Assembly (NCBI GenBank): GCA_946122785.1
Contig: CAMGYJ010000004.1
Location: forward strand, 23,572,188 to 23,636,187
Direction of reading: 5' to 3'
Source: Linum tenue
Lineage: Eukaryota > Streptophyta > Magnoliopsida > Malpighiales > Linaceae
Length of the DNA: 64,000 nucleotides
The position numbers and the translations under genes are program-made. Positions 1 through 10,625 of this stretch are shown piece by piece. The notes under the pieces are model-generated. The model was given only the letters and a program-made list of their open reading frames with translations. It had not been told where the DNA came from and searched no databases. Numbering within the stretch: position 1 is the first letter of the stretch; every line of letters begins with the position of its first letter.

Positions 1-194
1 CACGTCTCAGTCCTCATCATAGGTTGTCCTAGTCACAATCAAGCTGTCATGCATCAATCCGAAAACCATTCAATTCATCAATCAAAACACAGTGCCAATA
101 TGATCAAACAGCAGTACTTGGAGCCCTCAAATCGTAAGATTCGGACAGCGGACTAGGCTCCAAGCACTCAAATATAGATTCCAACCGATACAAA

Positions 195-212
195 GCACCC
201 CCCACACTTAAG
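195..212 (-). promoter_or_regulatory. Purine tract AAGTGTGGGGG after ORF3 of element A
   Basis: On the minus strand this reads CTTAAGTGTGGGGGG, preceded at 213-231 by a CATTGAGGGCAATGT-like block. The same pair of motifs occurs at 16874-16925, 22733-22780, 31186-31220 and 61955-61988 in other Athila elements. It resembles the polypurine tract that precedes the 3' LTR (21210-21225) but lies about 1.3 kb before it, so it may be an additional plus-strand priming site. That role is inference. Confidence 0.5.
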
Positions 213-529
213 CACAACATTGCCCTCAATGGAGTAGAGGGAGAGATAAGGGGAACGATGTTACCGGATTGAAATACTGCTGGGGGACTGGAAGTGGACC
301 AGTCAGCGAGAAACAAACGGGAAGATGGATAGTTCTGCACGAATCGAACACCAAGAACACACTAGCACACTGTGCGTTAGGGATAAGTGTTAGCCCAGAT
401 GGCTACAAAATAAACAATCCACCAAAGATAAACAAAAACAAACGACACTAAGTTCAAGCTCCTCACATATGGAGCAAACACACAAAAGTCTAAAACGAAA
501 AACACACTGAGATGGGCTACGAGTACAGC

Positions 530-1884
530 CTACTCGTCGCCAAGGTTATCCAGGTGGATGTCGTCCATGAAGGCGTCATCACCATCAGCTCCATCATCAC
601 CATCAGCTGGGGGAGGTGGAAGTGGAGAGTCCTCCCAGGGAGTCCTCCAGACGGGCTGCTCGCCCGGCAGCAGCTGGAGCAGGTGCTGCTGGACCTCCTG
701 CATGCGCCTAGATCAAGCTTTCTCTCGCTCGATATGAGCCAATGTCACCCCCTGCTGGGTCGCCAGCATGTCCAGGCGCTCATCATAAGCAACCATCCTG
801 TGCTGGTACTCGGCCTGGTGACCCGCGTACTGCTGCTGGAACTGGAGCTGCTGGTCAAGGATCTGCTGGTTCTGGAGACGCAGCTGCTCGAACTGGTAGG
901 CGAAGTAGTCCTGCCCGGGGAAAGTGGAGCTGCCACCCCCGTACTCGAAGGTGGTGGTGCGGGGGGCAGCAACAGCATCCACCTCCTCGGGCTCCACCCT
1001 CTCATCAGCCGCACCCTCGGGAACCTCCGGCTGGACCTCCTCTGGGATCTGGGGTTGTGGAAACCCCTCGATTTACTTAACACCTCGCTCTTCCCGAAGC
1101 AGGTGCATCTTACGGATTGTATACTCGCCAAAGGCACTGGTGTCGCCCTGCTCTGTGCACCCCTGCAGGGAGATCTCGAAGTAGGATGCCAGGCGGGTGA
1201 TGAGGGGGGTGCAGTGGAGTTTCTTCAGCTCGGAAGCACTCTTGTCGAAGGTCCTCGCCACCACCGAGCCCAAGTGGAGAGGATGATCCCTCTGGCGCAT
1301 AGATTGAATGAGTTACATGGCTCGCTTGGTGATGGCGCTGGCACTGTCCGAGGCCGGAGTGTAAGACTTGGCCAGCATGTGGTGGAGGATGCGGTTGTCG
1401 AGCTGCAATGTGCTGGCCTTCGTCTTCCCCGCCGAGAAGGGACGCTGGCCTGGCCGAGCGAGGCGGGTGTACAGCGTCTGGAAGTTCACCCCCTCTGGCT
1501 CGGTGATGTAGTCCCTGTCATCGACCAGGCGAGACCGAGGGCGGTCGCCAGCTCCTGCTAGCTCATGGATCGGGGTGCACCGCCGAGCCTGAACTGGATG
1601 GCTGCTCCGTCCTTCCAATCGTCCGTGTCTGCATGCTTGAAGGTCGTGTAGAACTCAAGTACGAGCTCGTGGTAGACCTTCTCTCAAATTTGGAGGAGGC
1701 GGCGCCACGGGCGGTTGATGACTATGGCGGAGAAGTGCTCGTAGCAGTTCAGCTTCTCCAACTCGCGCTTGGACAAGCAATGATGCTGCCCAAATTTGCA
1801 GGCCAGGACGCTTTTAAAACGATCCTGGTGGGGCCCCCTTTTCAAATCTTGAATAAACGGGTGCCTGAGGTTGGGCTTCGTCAT
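530..1884 (-). pseudogene. Athila ORF3-type protein (degenerate), element A
   Basis: Third open frame of the element, downstream of pol. It starts at an ATG (1884) four bases after a good splice acceptor and ends at a TAG at 530-532. The N-terminal part (NLRHPFIQDL) matches element C (NLEHEFISYL). The middle has a motif of the type VYHELVLEFYTTF...FRLGG...ELATALGL, as in the protein family known from Athila elements. The C-terminal ~90 residues (997-713) are Gln-rich and heptad-like, ending HIEREKA, and predict a coiled coil. The tail is acidic. No signal peptide or transmembrane segment is visible, so I do not call it env. At least two nonsense codons and one frameshift near 1550 break it. 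Confidence 0.7.
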
Positions 1885-1888
1885 CGTC

Positions 1889-2382
1889 CTGCAAAAGAAC
1901 AACCCAAAGTGGAACCAAGAGAGGCAAGAAAAATGTTAATCACACCCCCACACTTAAGAACAGAAAACAGCCTAACCATGGTTTCATCCATGGTTCGGGG
2001 GTCAAAAACTCGATAAATTAAGCCTAATCTGCGTGGGGGTGCACATCCATGAAAAAGTAGGCAACTCAAGGTTCACATTCATAACAAATACACCCTCAAA
2101 GCACATCATTAAGGGTCCCAACCGACTCCCACAAAATGGTACGAAAACAGGCATTTCATCGAACACCTTGTGTGCACTATTAAGTTAAGCATGAAATTAG
2201 CACATTCATAGCACACAAGGCCTCAAATCAACATTGTAAATATGCCCTAACATCAATCATACATTATCCAAGCATTCCCCACATTCAATTTCATTCAATT
2301 CACTCATTTCAAATGGATTCTCTAAACATACACCCTAATATCCAATTATCCTTAATTCATAAGGTAAATGGCGAAATCAAAC
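1889..2382 (-). other. Predicted intron upstream of ORF3, element A
   Basis: Minus-strand GT-AG interval of 494 bp. The donor reads CTTGAGTCTCCAG|GTTTG and the acceptor TTCTTTTGCAG|GACG, immediately before the ORF3 ATG at 1884. Element C has the same donor sequence (15001/15002) and a 470-bp interval ending just before its ORF3 ATG. The interval contains another AAGTGTGGGGG tract (1944-1958). Splicing is inferred from sequence and conservation only. Confidence 0.55.
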
Positions 2383-2383
2383 C

Positions 2384-2689
2384 TGGAGACTCAAGTAGGA
2401 TTGTAGGGATTGATGAGATGAATGAAATGCACTTGACGAAAGTGCAAAAATCTGCCCGGAAGTGGTCGTCGGAGTCTCGCCGGAAATTGCCGCCGGCGAC
2501 AAAAACTTCGGCCAAATCTCCTCAAAATAGAGGGATAGGCCGCTTTTGGTGTGGGAAGGATGGGTTTGTTGTTGGTTTGGTGAAAAAAATGACAAAAAAT
2601 GGCCGAAAAAATCGAAATGGGTTGGTTTGTCGCGGTTTTCCGGCGAGTTTCAGAGGATTCCGGCGAGGATTTTGATTTTTATGACCACT
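2384..2689 (-). promoter_or_regulatory. Candidate internal promoter and 5' UTR for ORF3, element A
   Basis: Between the palindrome array and the predicted splice donor. On the minus strand it has an A-rich TCATAAAAATC block at about 2664-2674 (a weak TATA-like site), then a leader rich in CGCCGG and gagatttggccga-like sequence. Element C has the equivalent order: palindromes, CATATAAAAG, then CGCCGG-rich leader and the same donor. I infer a separate start for a spliced ORF3 transcript; the sequence alone cannot show transcription. Confidence 0.4.
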
Positions 2690-3050
2690 CGGCCGTGTCG
2701 GCCGAAGTTATAGGCCGTGGCTCGGCCACACGGCCAGGCTGACACGGCCGTGTGATGTGCACACGTGCCCGTGTCGGCCGACACGGGCAGGCCGAGAATT
2801 TTCCACACGGCAGTGCGAGATGCACATTTGGCCGTGTGGGATTTGCCGAGAGCTCACACGGCCTAGGGGTGAAATCCACACGGCCGTGTGAGAAAATGAT
2901 ATGCCCGTGTCGGCCACACGGCCAGGCTGACACGAGCAACACGGCCGTGCCAGTTGCACATTTGGCCGTGTGGAATTTGCCGAGAGCTCACACGGCCAAG
3001 GGGTAAAATCCACACGGCCGTGTGAGCATCAGGCCTGGCCGTGTGAGCTG
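2690..3050. repeat. Internal array of CACACGGCCGTGTG palindromes, element A
   Basis: About a dozen full or half copies of CCACACGGCCGTGTGG and variants such as CCCGTGTCGGCC. A unit of about 75 bp (2820-2896 and 2957-3031) is duplicated. The same palindrome occurs in the LTRs of A (9870-10140) and B (20780-21010) but not in other Athila families here. The array lies between pol and ORF3, so it is a second, internal copy of an LTR feature. Confidence 0.85.
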
Positions 3051-3169
3051 CTGGAGCACCGAATTCAACCTGTTTTCACTCAAAAACGATATTCGACTCT
3101 GGAACAACATCTCAAGACTCAAAGAACACAAAAAAACAATAGGAAAAAAGTAAGAAAATGCAAACCTCG

Positions 3170-3187
3170 GTGGGGTTTCCTCCCCAC
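3170..3187 (-). other. Conserved hairpin after pol, element A
   Basis: Inverted repeat GTGGGG-AGGAAA-CCCCAC on the minus strand, preceded by AGCGCTT, about 43 bases after the pol stop at 3231. Homologous hairpins are at 14283-14300, 22947-22962 and 31406-31423. Compared with element C (GTTGGG-AGGCAA-CCCAAC) the third base pair has changed on both arms (G-C against T-A), which keeps pairing. Confidence 0.65.
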
Positions 3188-3230
3188 AAGCGCTTCTTTA
3201 CCGTCTTTTAGATGGACGCCAATAGAGGAA

Positions 3231-4420
3231 CTAAGGGTCCTCGAGCTTGATCAGCAGCTCTGCGCGCTCGACAGCACCTCCCAAATACAACTTTAGGAGG
3301 TGGCCATTCACCTTGAATGGCTCGGTTTGAGCATTGCTGATCTCCACCGCACCGTGCGGGAAAACTTGGGTGACCGTGAAGGGTCCCGACCACCTCGAAC
3401 GGAGCTTGCCCGGAAAGAGTTTCAGGCGTGCATTGAAGAGCAGAACACGATCACCTACCTGAAACTCCTTTGGGACCCTCAACCTCGCGTCGTGGAGACG
3501 CTTGGTGCGCTCTTTGTAGAGCAGGGTGTTCTCGTAGGCGTGGTAACGCCACTCCTCCAACTCCAGCAGCTGCAACTTACGTTCTGTACCTGCAACACTC
3601 AAATCCAGATTTAGCAGCTTAATGGCCCAGAAGGCCTTGTGCTCTAGCTCTACCGACAAATGACACGCCTTCCCATAGACAAGCCTATAGGGAGAAGTGC
3701 CAATCGGATTTTTATAGGCAGTCATATACGCCCAGAGAGCATCATCGAGCCTAGTGGACCAATCCTTGCGGGACTGATCCATCGTCTTTTCAATTATTTG
3801 TTTTAGCTCCCGGTTCGTCAGCTCGGCCTGCCCATTTGACTAGGGATGGTAGGCCACCGACACCTTATGCTTAACGCCATAGCGAGAGAGGAGTTTAGTG
3901 AATTGCCCTTGAAAATGGGTTCCTCTATCACTAATAATGGCGCGAGGTGTCCCGAACCGGGAGAACAGCTGCTTCAGAAATGAGCAGACCCGTCTTGCAT
4001 CATTGGTGGGCATGGCTTGAGCTTCTGCCCACCTCGAGACGTAGTCCACTGTAACCAATATGTACATATTGCCAAAAGATGGAGGGAATGGGCCCATGAA
4101 ATCGATACCCCAAACATCAAAAATTTCACAAATAACAGAGATATGTTGGGGCATCTCATCCCGGGAAGAAATGTTACCTGACCTTTGGCAGCGGTCGCAC
4201 TGTCGTGCGAAGGTGTCTGCATCCTTGAAGAGCGAGGGCCAATAGAAGCCCGACTGTAGCACCTATCGCGCCGTGCGATTTCCTCCATGATGACCTCCAG
4301 TAGGTCCCTCGTGACATTGAGACAGGATGTCTCCCATCTCGTGCTCCATGACACAGCGCCGGATCACGCCATCTGCTCCGATTCTGAAGAGGTAAGGATC
4401 CTCCCAGAAGTAGTGCTTCA
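3231..4420 (-). pseudogene. Integrase region of element A pol
   Basis: Inserts retroelement cDNA into chromosomal DNA. Visible are the N-terminal zinc-binding residues (HEGP...HHGG then CDRC), the catalytic core with D in WGIDFMGP, D in IISDRGTHF and E in [11 protein letters not shown], and a C-terminal region ending GHLLKLYLG. The frame is continuous with RT but has two nonsense codons: TAG at 4263-4265 and TAG at 3840-3842, the second replacing the usual Gln of the HPQ(T/S)NGQAE motif. Final stop at 3231-3233. All catalytic residues remain. Confidence 0.9.
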
Positions 4421-4559
4421 GATCGGAGAAGAACTTGCGCTTTGCATGAGTAGCCATCCCCTTGGGTAACTGCTTGCCCACCAGATAATTGGCAAAGTCA
4501 GAATACCAAGGGGCCACACTGTCCACCAGTGTCATCGCCAGCAATCGCTCACCCGGGAA

Positions 4560-5990
4560 GGAGTCGTCGATCTCTTCCACGAAGTTGTCCATCGGAGGGG
4601 CTTCCAACCGTGAGAGATGATCTGTAGCAACATTCTCGGCTCCTTTCTTGTCCCGGATCTCGATATCAAACTCCTGCAGCAACAGGATCCAGCGGATGAG
4701 CCTAGGCTTTGCATCAGCCTTGCTCATCAGGTAGCGAATCGCCGAGTGGTCAGTGTAGACCACCACATGGGAGAGCCCCAGATAGGGTCGGAACTTATCA
4801 AACGCATACACCACGGCGAGGAGCTCTTTCTCAGTGGTGGTGTAGTTCTCCTGTGCATCGTTCAAGGTCTTGGACGCGTAGTAGATGGGCTGGAAGTGCT
4901 TCTCGCATCTCTGACCAAGAACTGCTCCGACTGCATAGTCACTCGCATCGCACATCAGCTCAAAAGGAAGAGACCAGTCAGGAGTCACCATGATAGGTGC
5001 ATGGGTAAGCTTCTCCTTCAGAGTCTCAAATGCAGCTGTGCACTCGGGAGTGAACTGGAATGGTGCATCCTTCTCCAGCAGCTTGGTCAAAGGCAGGGCA
5101 ATCTTCGAGAAATCTTTGATGAAGCGCCGGTAAAAGCCTGCATGACCCAGAAAGCTGCGAATCCCCTTCACAAAAACAGGAGGAGGTAGCTGACTGATCG
5201 TCTCAATCTTCACGCGATCCACCTCAATCCCCTGCTTGGAGATCTTGTGCCCGAGCACAATACCCTCACGAACCATAAAATGGCATTTCTCCCAGTTGAG
5301 TGCCAGATTAGTCTCCTCGCACCTCTTCAGAACAAGTTCCAGGTTATGGAGACAGTGAGTGAAGGAGTCTCCATATACCGAGAAATCATCCATGAAGACT
5401 TCCATGATCTCTCCAACCAGTTAGTCGAAGATCGCCAACATGCATCTCTGGAAGGTCGCCGGTGCATTACACAACCCAAATGGAATCCTCCTGTAAGCAA
5501 AGGTACCGAAGGGGCAAGTGAATGTGGTCTTCGCCTGATCCTCCGGTGCAATAGGAATATGGAAGTAACCAGACATTCCATCCAGGAAGCAATAAAACTC
5601 ATGGCCAGCCAACCTTTCCAGCATCTGATCAATGAAAGGTAGGGGAAAATGATCTTTCCTGGTGGCGTCGTTCAGGCGCCGGTAATCGATGCAGACTCTC
5701 CAGCCGGTCACGGTCCGCATCGGGATCAACTCCTTCTTCTCATTCGGGACGACAGTCATCCCGCCTTTCTTCGGGACCACCTGAGTGGGGCTGACCCACT
5801 TGCTATCAGATATAGCAAAGATGATCCCTGCATCCATGAGCTTCACAATCTCTGCCCGGACCACTGCCTCCAAGTTAGGAGACAATCTCCTCTGTGGCTG
5901 CCTGACTAGCTTAACCTCATCCTCCATCAAAATTCTGTGGGAGCAGAAGGATGGGCTAATGCCTCTGATGTCTGTGATCTTCCATGCCAT
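4560..5990 (-). pseudogene. Reverse transcriptase and RNase H of element A
   Basis: RT copies the RNA genome and RNase H degrades the template. RT motifs: ISPSFCSHRI at the start, VCIDYRRLND, CFLDGMSGY, FGLCNAPATFQR and FMDDFSVYG (the YxDD box). RNase H follows with DASDYAVGAVLG, TEKELLAVVYAF and YTDHSAIRYL. One nonsense codon, TAA at 5421-5423, lies between the RT palm motifs where element J has Arg (CGA). No frameshift. The region is in the same frame as protease and integrase, as expected for a single polyprotein. Confidence 0.92.
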
Positions 5991-6469
5991 GGCCCGGGCA
6001 TACTTCTGCAGCAGAGCCACCAGCCTGCTCTTCTGCTCGGGTGTCAGATCCGAGCTAATAATAACCGGGAGCTTATTCCCCTCCCGGAGAAATGCATACT
6101 CCAGGTGAGATGAGAGGGGTTTAAGCTCCAACTCTGGTGGCTCCTCCAATGATGTAGTGATCCGGGGCGAGATGGGGATTGGCTTGAATGGTATCTCTCG
6201 CCCCTCGATCGCAGCCTCGTCTAGCTCCGCAAGCTGCTCCTCCAGCTGCACATCTTGTGATTCCTGTTCCCCTAGCAAAAGACAACGCTCAAGGAAATCA
6301 TCAGTACCCGCACTCGTGATGGCGAGTGTGGTCTCAAAATCAGCAACAACATCACAGTAATCTAGATCATCATGGAGCTGGGGGTGTTTCATATTATCAG
6401 AAACAAAGAAGGTGATTTGTTCACCCCCAGCTCTCAAAATCAGTTTTCCATCATTCACATCAATGAGCG

Positions 6470-6745
6470 CCTTGGCGGTGGCGAGAAAAGGTCTACCCAG
6501 TATCAATGGCACATCAACATCTTCATTTATATCCAAAATCACAAAATCAACAGGGTATGAAAATGGCCCTACTATGACTATCAAGTCCTCTGCTATACCC
6601 CTAGAATGCACAATGGATCTATCAGCAAGTTGAATGCTCATCCTAGTATCACTGGGTTCACCTAGGCCTAGCTTTTTAAACAGTTTATAAGGCATGACAT
6701 TTATGCTAGCTCCTAAATCCGCCAAGGACTTCCCTACATGCAAAC
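6470..6745 (-). pseudogene. Aspartic protease of element A
   Basis: Retropepsin that would process the gag-pol polyprotein. The active-site motif DLGAS lies at 6705-6719 and is intact, followed by INVMPYKLFKKLGLGE, the flap-like DRSIVHSRGI and the C-terminal VPLILGRPFLATA. It sits in frame between gag and RT. No stop is present within the domain itself; the polyprotein is interrupted by stops on either side. Confidence 0.9.
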
Positions 6746-7399
6746 TACCAATCATGCAAGGGATAGTAAAACTCCCTGGGTCTTTTCGCTTCTCAGGTAG
6801 TTTGTTCTGCAGGATGGCAGAACACTCCTCGTTGAGCATCACCGTTGAAAGCTCCCCAAGCTTCCTCTTGTTGGTGAGGAGATCCTTCATGAACTTGGCA
6901 TACTTGGGCATCTTCGATAATGCCTCCACGAAGGGCATGCTTATGTTTACCTGCTTCAGCATTGCCATGAATTTGGCAAACTCAGTCTCCAGTCGGTCCT
7001 TGTGTAACTGAGTAGGAAAGGGAAGCTGTGGTACATACTCCTTCACCACTGGTTGCGGCTTAGGAGCAGGCACCTCAACCTCCTTCTCTATTTCTTCCTG
7101 ATTAGCTGGAAGTGCTGAAGCAGGGGTCTCTCTCTCCTCTGCCCGAACAGGTGGATCGGCAGTCACCTTGCCACTCCTGGTTGTGATGGCACTGCAGTTG
7201 GCATTCGGGTCCTGCGGGTGAGGGATGGTCTGACCAGGCAAGGTACCAGGAGTCCTCTGAGCTACAGCCTGGGCAACACTCCCAAGCTGGGTCTGTATAT
7301 CCCGCAGCACAGCCTGCGTGTTTCTCTGACCAGCTTCTAGCTCCAAGAATTTGCTTGAAGCTTTCTCCATGAATTGCTCAATGTTATTGAACTTATTTG

Positions 7400-8774
7400 C
7401 ACTGGAGGTGGCCAGAGAACCCACCAAATCTCTCAATTCCGCCATCGGGTCACTCTGTACTGGGCCTGCAGGTGCTGCCCCTGTCTGCTGAAATGGTCGC
7501 ACCTATGACTGAGGTGGAACTGGCCCCTGTCTAGGCGGGTAGAGTGGCTGCTGTGGCTGCTGAAATTGCCCTTGTCTGGGCTGGTACAGGGGCCTCTGGA
7601 AACCAGGTGGTCCCTGGGGAGCTGGTGGTCTGGGATTTGCCCCAGCCCAAGAAAAGTTAGAATGCTGGCGCCACCCCTCGTTATAAGTGTTGTTGTAGGG
7701 GTCGAAGCGCCTGGCATTACTAATAAAGTCCACCTGCTCCTGGGGAGTAGACGATTCCCTCATCGCCTGACAGTCCTCTACGGTGTGATGGGAGCTCTCA
7801 CACCACTAGCAGTGCATCGCCTGCGGCTGTCATGTACCTGCAATCAAACCAGAGCGATCGATAGCTGAAACCAGCTTCGATACCACCTGCACCAAATCAG
7901 ATGACTGGGTGCCCACAGCATGCACACCCCGTCCTGGTGCTCGTCTCGATCTTCTGGCAGTTCCCCAATCGTACCCATTTTCCGCCATCTCCTCAAAGAG
8001 TTGATTCAGCTGTGGCGGTGTTTTGGTCAGCATGTTTCCGCCACAAACCGAGTCAATCAGCTGCTTGTCCTCCGGGAAGAGGGCGTGATAGAAGGTGCCC
8101 ACCTTGAAAGCATCATTGAAGCCATGATTGGGACACCTGAGAAAGAGACTGGTGTATCTCTCCCAAGCATCCCTGATGGTCTCATCCTCATCCTGAGCAA
8201 AATGGGTGATTTGCTTCTGCAGGTCAGCCGTCTTGGATGGAGGATGGTAGCGGGCGAGGAACTTGTCCGCCAGGTTGGCGAATGTGGTGATAGAGCCCGG
8301 AGGTCGAGTATCTAGCCACTCCTTGGCCTGCCCCTCCAGAGTAAATGGGAAGTACCTCAGCTGGATGGCATCTGCTGGGACCCCATTTATCTTGATTCCA
8401 TCAATCAGCTCGTGGAATCTCCTCAGATGCGATCGGGGGCACTCACCCTCCTTGCCACGGAACACCACTGAACCGCGCAGCATGGTGATTACTGAGGTGC
8501 TCACCTCAAAATTGTTGGCTGGGTCATGAGAATGTTGAATGGGTGACCTCATGTCCGCAGCTCTAGCGGTCCAGTAGGATCCCATGGTCTGCTCCTCTGG
8601 ATTGATCATATCCTGGTTCTCTGGATCAGCCATCTCCTCTTGGTCAGTGATCTGCAGCTGTGCTAGCGCCTCCTCCGCAGCCAGTCGCGCCTTTAGAGCC
8701 CGCTTGAAGTTCCTGCAGGTCCGTTCAAGCTCCTGGTCTAATGGTAGTAGATCTCCCGACTGGCTACGGGTCAT
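7400..8774 (-). pseudogene. gag (capsid and nucleocapsid) of element A
   Basis: Structural protein that forms the particle. It starts at ATG 8774 (MTRSQSGDLL), four codons of which are shared with B, I and K. The capsid part holds the retrotransposon gag signature (YFPFTLEGQAKEWLDTRPPGSI..., then DAWERYTSLF). The zinc knuckle spacing CX2CX4HX4C (WCESSHHTVEDC) is kept. Nonsense codons: TGA 7830-7832, TAG 7806-7808 (inside the knuckle) and TAG 7503-7505. The frame runs on into protease without shift. Confidence 0.9.
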
Positions 8775-8781
8775 GCACTAC

Positions 8782-8868
8782 CTGCACACAATCAGCAGAA
8801 ACAACCCGTGAAGGCACACAGGTGGAAGAGATAAAATGCAATAAAGAAAAAGCTAGAGCAACAAATTT
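8782..8868 (-). other. Leader intron remnant, element A
   Basis: Between primer site and gag ATG. The acceptor TGTGTGCAG|GTAGTGC is kept next to the ATG. The donor position reads GTGAAAATTTG where the related element B has GTGAAAGTTTG, so the donor GT has been lost. Comparable GT-AG intervals are present in B, I and K. Confidence 0.4.
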
Positions 8869-8894
8869 TCACGTTTCCCCAATAACCTAGAGGG

Positions 8895-8912
8895 TCCCCG
8901 GCAACGGCGCCA
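8895..8912 (-). other. Primer-binding site (tRNA-Asp), element A
   Basis: Minus strand TGGCGCCGTTGCCGGGGA, the complement of the plant tRNA-Asp 3' end, six bases from the LTR boundary at 8919. This primer is typical of Athila elements. Confidence 0.92.
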
Positions 8913-8918
8913 AAAACT

Positions 8919-10339
8919 TGACACGCCAAAACACAACACCAAACTGCGACCAAGTGTAATCGCAGTCCAGGAATGCAGTAACAACCAAGTTCTATTATCA
9001 ACCCGGGGTCTAGATCTACTGCTTACTCCGTGATTATCTATTATCTAGCCAACTAAGTCGAGTGATTTTTGTTTAAATCAAAAGCAGTAAGAAAGCAGGA
9101 AATGGTTCGGTTTTCTAAAGCAGGAAATAGTCAATCGGGAACGAGTCCCCCTAGCTCCTTAGTTAGGTTCAATTGTAATTACCCTGGGTTGATTTACTGT
9201 TTATTAGACTGCGGAAGATCCGACAGTAGCTTGGAATCTCTTAAGCTGACCAAGCCCTCTCAGTCTAACTACCCGGCAGACGACTAGTCTTCACCGGGAT
9301 AGAAAGCTGAAGCAATGAGCACAGAACTCCACTACTGGAATTGGATTCCAGTACAAAGCAGTAAACTGGCTAACTCTCGTATAACCAATCTCCTACTATC
9401 GAATGAAGAGACTCTAACAACCTAATCAGATTCTACCTATCTCAGGTTGCAGCAGAAATCAAGAAAAGCTGATCAGACTTCAATCAATTCAATAAAACAT
9501 GCATCATTCGATTAAAACCAAACAGTATAATCATCCCAAGTCATTACAATCAAATCCCTAACACATGGAACTAGGGTTCTTCATACCCAAGTGAGAGAAG
9601 GGTTCTACTCCATAGAGAGAGAGAAGAAAACAGTAATTAGAGTAGTCATACTCATAAAGATGAGGAAAATCTGCTCTAGGATGATGATTTCCACTCCTAT
9701 GACGATCTCCAAGCTCGATTTGATGAAACCCAGCTCCAAGATAGCTTCTAGGATGTGTTCTTCGCACTTTCTCTCTCTAGGGCTCTGTTTTTGCTCTGAA
9801 AATCCGATTCTCTCACTTGTGGCTCGGAATTGGGTGAAAAACCAAGATTTCCTGACTCACACAGGCAGGCCACACGGCCGTGTGGCTCACCCAGTTGCCC
9901 GTGTGACTCAAAACGCGGCGTATCGATTAATTGGATTTCAGGCTTCCCACACGGCCAGAGTCACACGGCCGTGTGGGAATTCAGCCTTGCCCGTGTTTGC
10001 TCTCGCAGAATTCCACACGGCCACATTGCTTCTTCACACGGCCGTGTGGAATTTATTTGTGCCCGTGTGAAGGCTCGCACAATCCCACACGGCCACATTG
10101 GTCACTTGCACGGCCGTGTGAGGTTTGTGTGTGCCTGTGTGGCTTCCTCATCGGCTTGCCTCGCGCCCGATCTTCATCCCATCGACCCCAAACTCACTCC
10201 CAGGCCTCCATTCACGTACTAGGACCTGAAATATCACAAACAAGCACAACCTAGCGTGAAATCGGCCTAAAACACGAGAAACCACTTCTCAAACGGTGTA
10301 AGAACAGGGGTAAAAACATGTGTAATTAACGGTCTATCA
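8919..10339 (-). repeat. 5' LTR of element A
   Basis: On the plus strand it starts TGACACGCC and ends TATCA at about 10339; on the minus strand it runs TGATAG...GTGTCA. It is homologous over its length to the B LTRs (18373-21209 and 25717-26440). The outer part (9870-10140) carries the CCACACGGCCGTGTGG array. No long open frame of its own. The outer boundary was set by comparison with B. Confidence 0.85.
9870..10140. repeat. LTR palindrome array CCACACGGCCGTGTGG, element A
   Basis: Perfect or near-perfect copies at 9870-9885, 9961-9977, 10035-10049 and about 10110-10126, with half-copies (CCACACGGCCA, TGCCCGTGTG) between. The same word forms the internal array at 2690-3050. Confidence 0.85.
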
Positions 10340-10625
10340 CTACCCTCTTAGCCTCTAGGTTGAGGAATGGGATATGATCCAAACCACTAATGTGACCCTC
10401 TCAACCTATCAACAAAGAAATTGTTAGACTTCACCCTCGAATTGGAGTTCTGACGGCCACCCACAACCAAACCCTAAGTGCTAATGCGAATTAGGAGGTT
10501 TACCTTTAACTAACCTAGAATAGGAGGCATAGAATGCCCAAGGAAACCCATCTCTATTAGAGCCTCTTAAGTTAAGGAGGGTTCTCTCTAAACTAGCTTA
10601 GGAGGCATTAAATGCCCAAGGAAAT
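10340..10625. other. Unassigned spacer between elements A and C
   Basis: 286 bp with no open frame or known element signature. It contains two copies of a short block AGGAGGCAT-(A/T)-(G/A)AATGCCCAAGG at about 10526-10547 and 10600-10622. It may be part of an older repeat into which A and C inserted. Confidence 0.4.

Larger units (their letters stand above)
1..10339 (-). mobile_element. Athila-type Ty3/gypsy retrotransposon A (left end outside window)
   Basis: Minus-strand LTR retrotransposon. Reading right to left it has a 5' LTR (10339-8919), a tRNA-Asp primer site, a gag-pol frame (8774-3231), a hairpin, a palindrome array, ORF3 and a purine tract near 200. The 3' LTR is not present: positions 1-420 match the interior of element B at 22520-22900, so the second LTR must lie left of the window. 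Athila assignment rests on the gag motif with NNFE..., the protease DLGAS, the tRNA-Asp primer site and the extra ORF after pol. gag-pol carries six nonsense codons and no frameshift, so it is dead as it stands but close to intact. Confidence 0.9.

Noticed and set aside
512..1561. A 349-codon open frame on the plus strand
   Set aside because: It is antisense to the degenerate ORF3 of element A, which shows family motifs and a conserved acceptor on the minus strand; the plus frame has no recognisable motif.
530..1884. Envelope gene
   Set aside because: No signal peptide, transmembrane segment or cysteine-rich ectodomain is visible; the tail is a coiled coil.
2690..3050. CRISPR-like or satellite array
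   Set aside because: Spacing is irregular, the repeats are palindromes with half-sites, the same word is an LTR feature of this family, and the context is a plant genome.
8895..8912. tRNA gene
   Set aside because: Only the 18-base complement of the tRNA-Asp 3' end is present next to an LTR; it is a primer-binding site. The same applies to the other sites listed.
9069..9287. Short frames inside LTRs of A, B, D and H
   Set aside because: They are not conserved between sister LTRs in frame and have no motifs.
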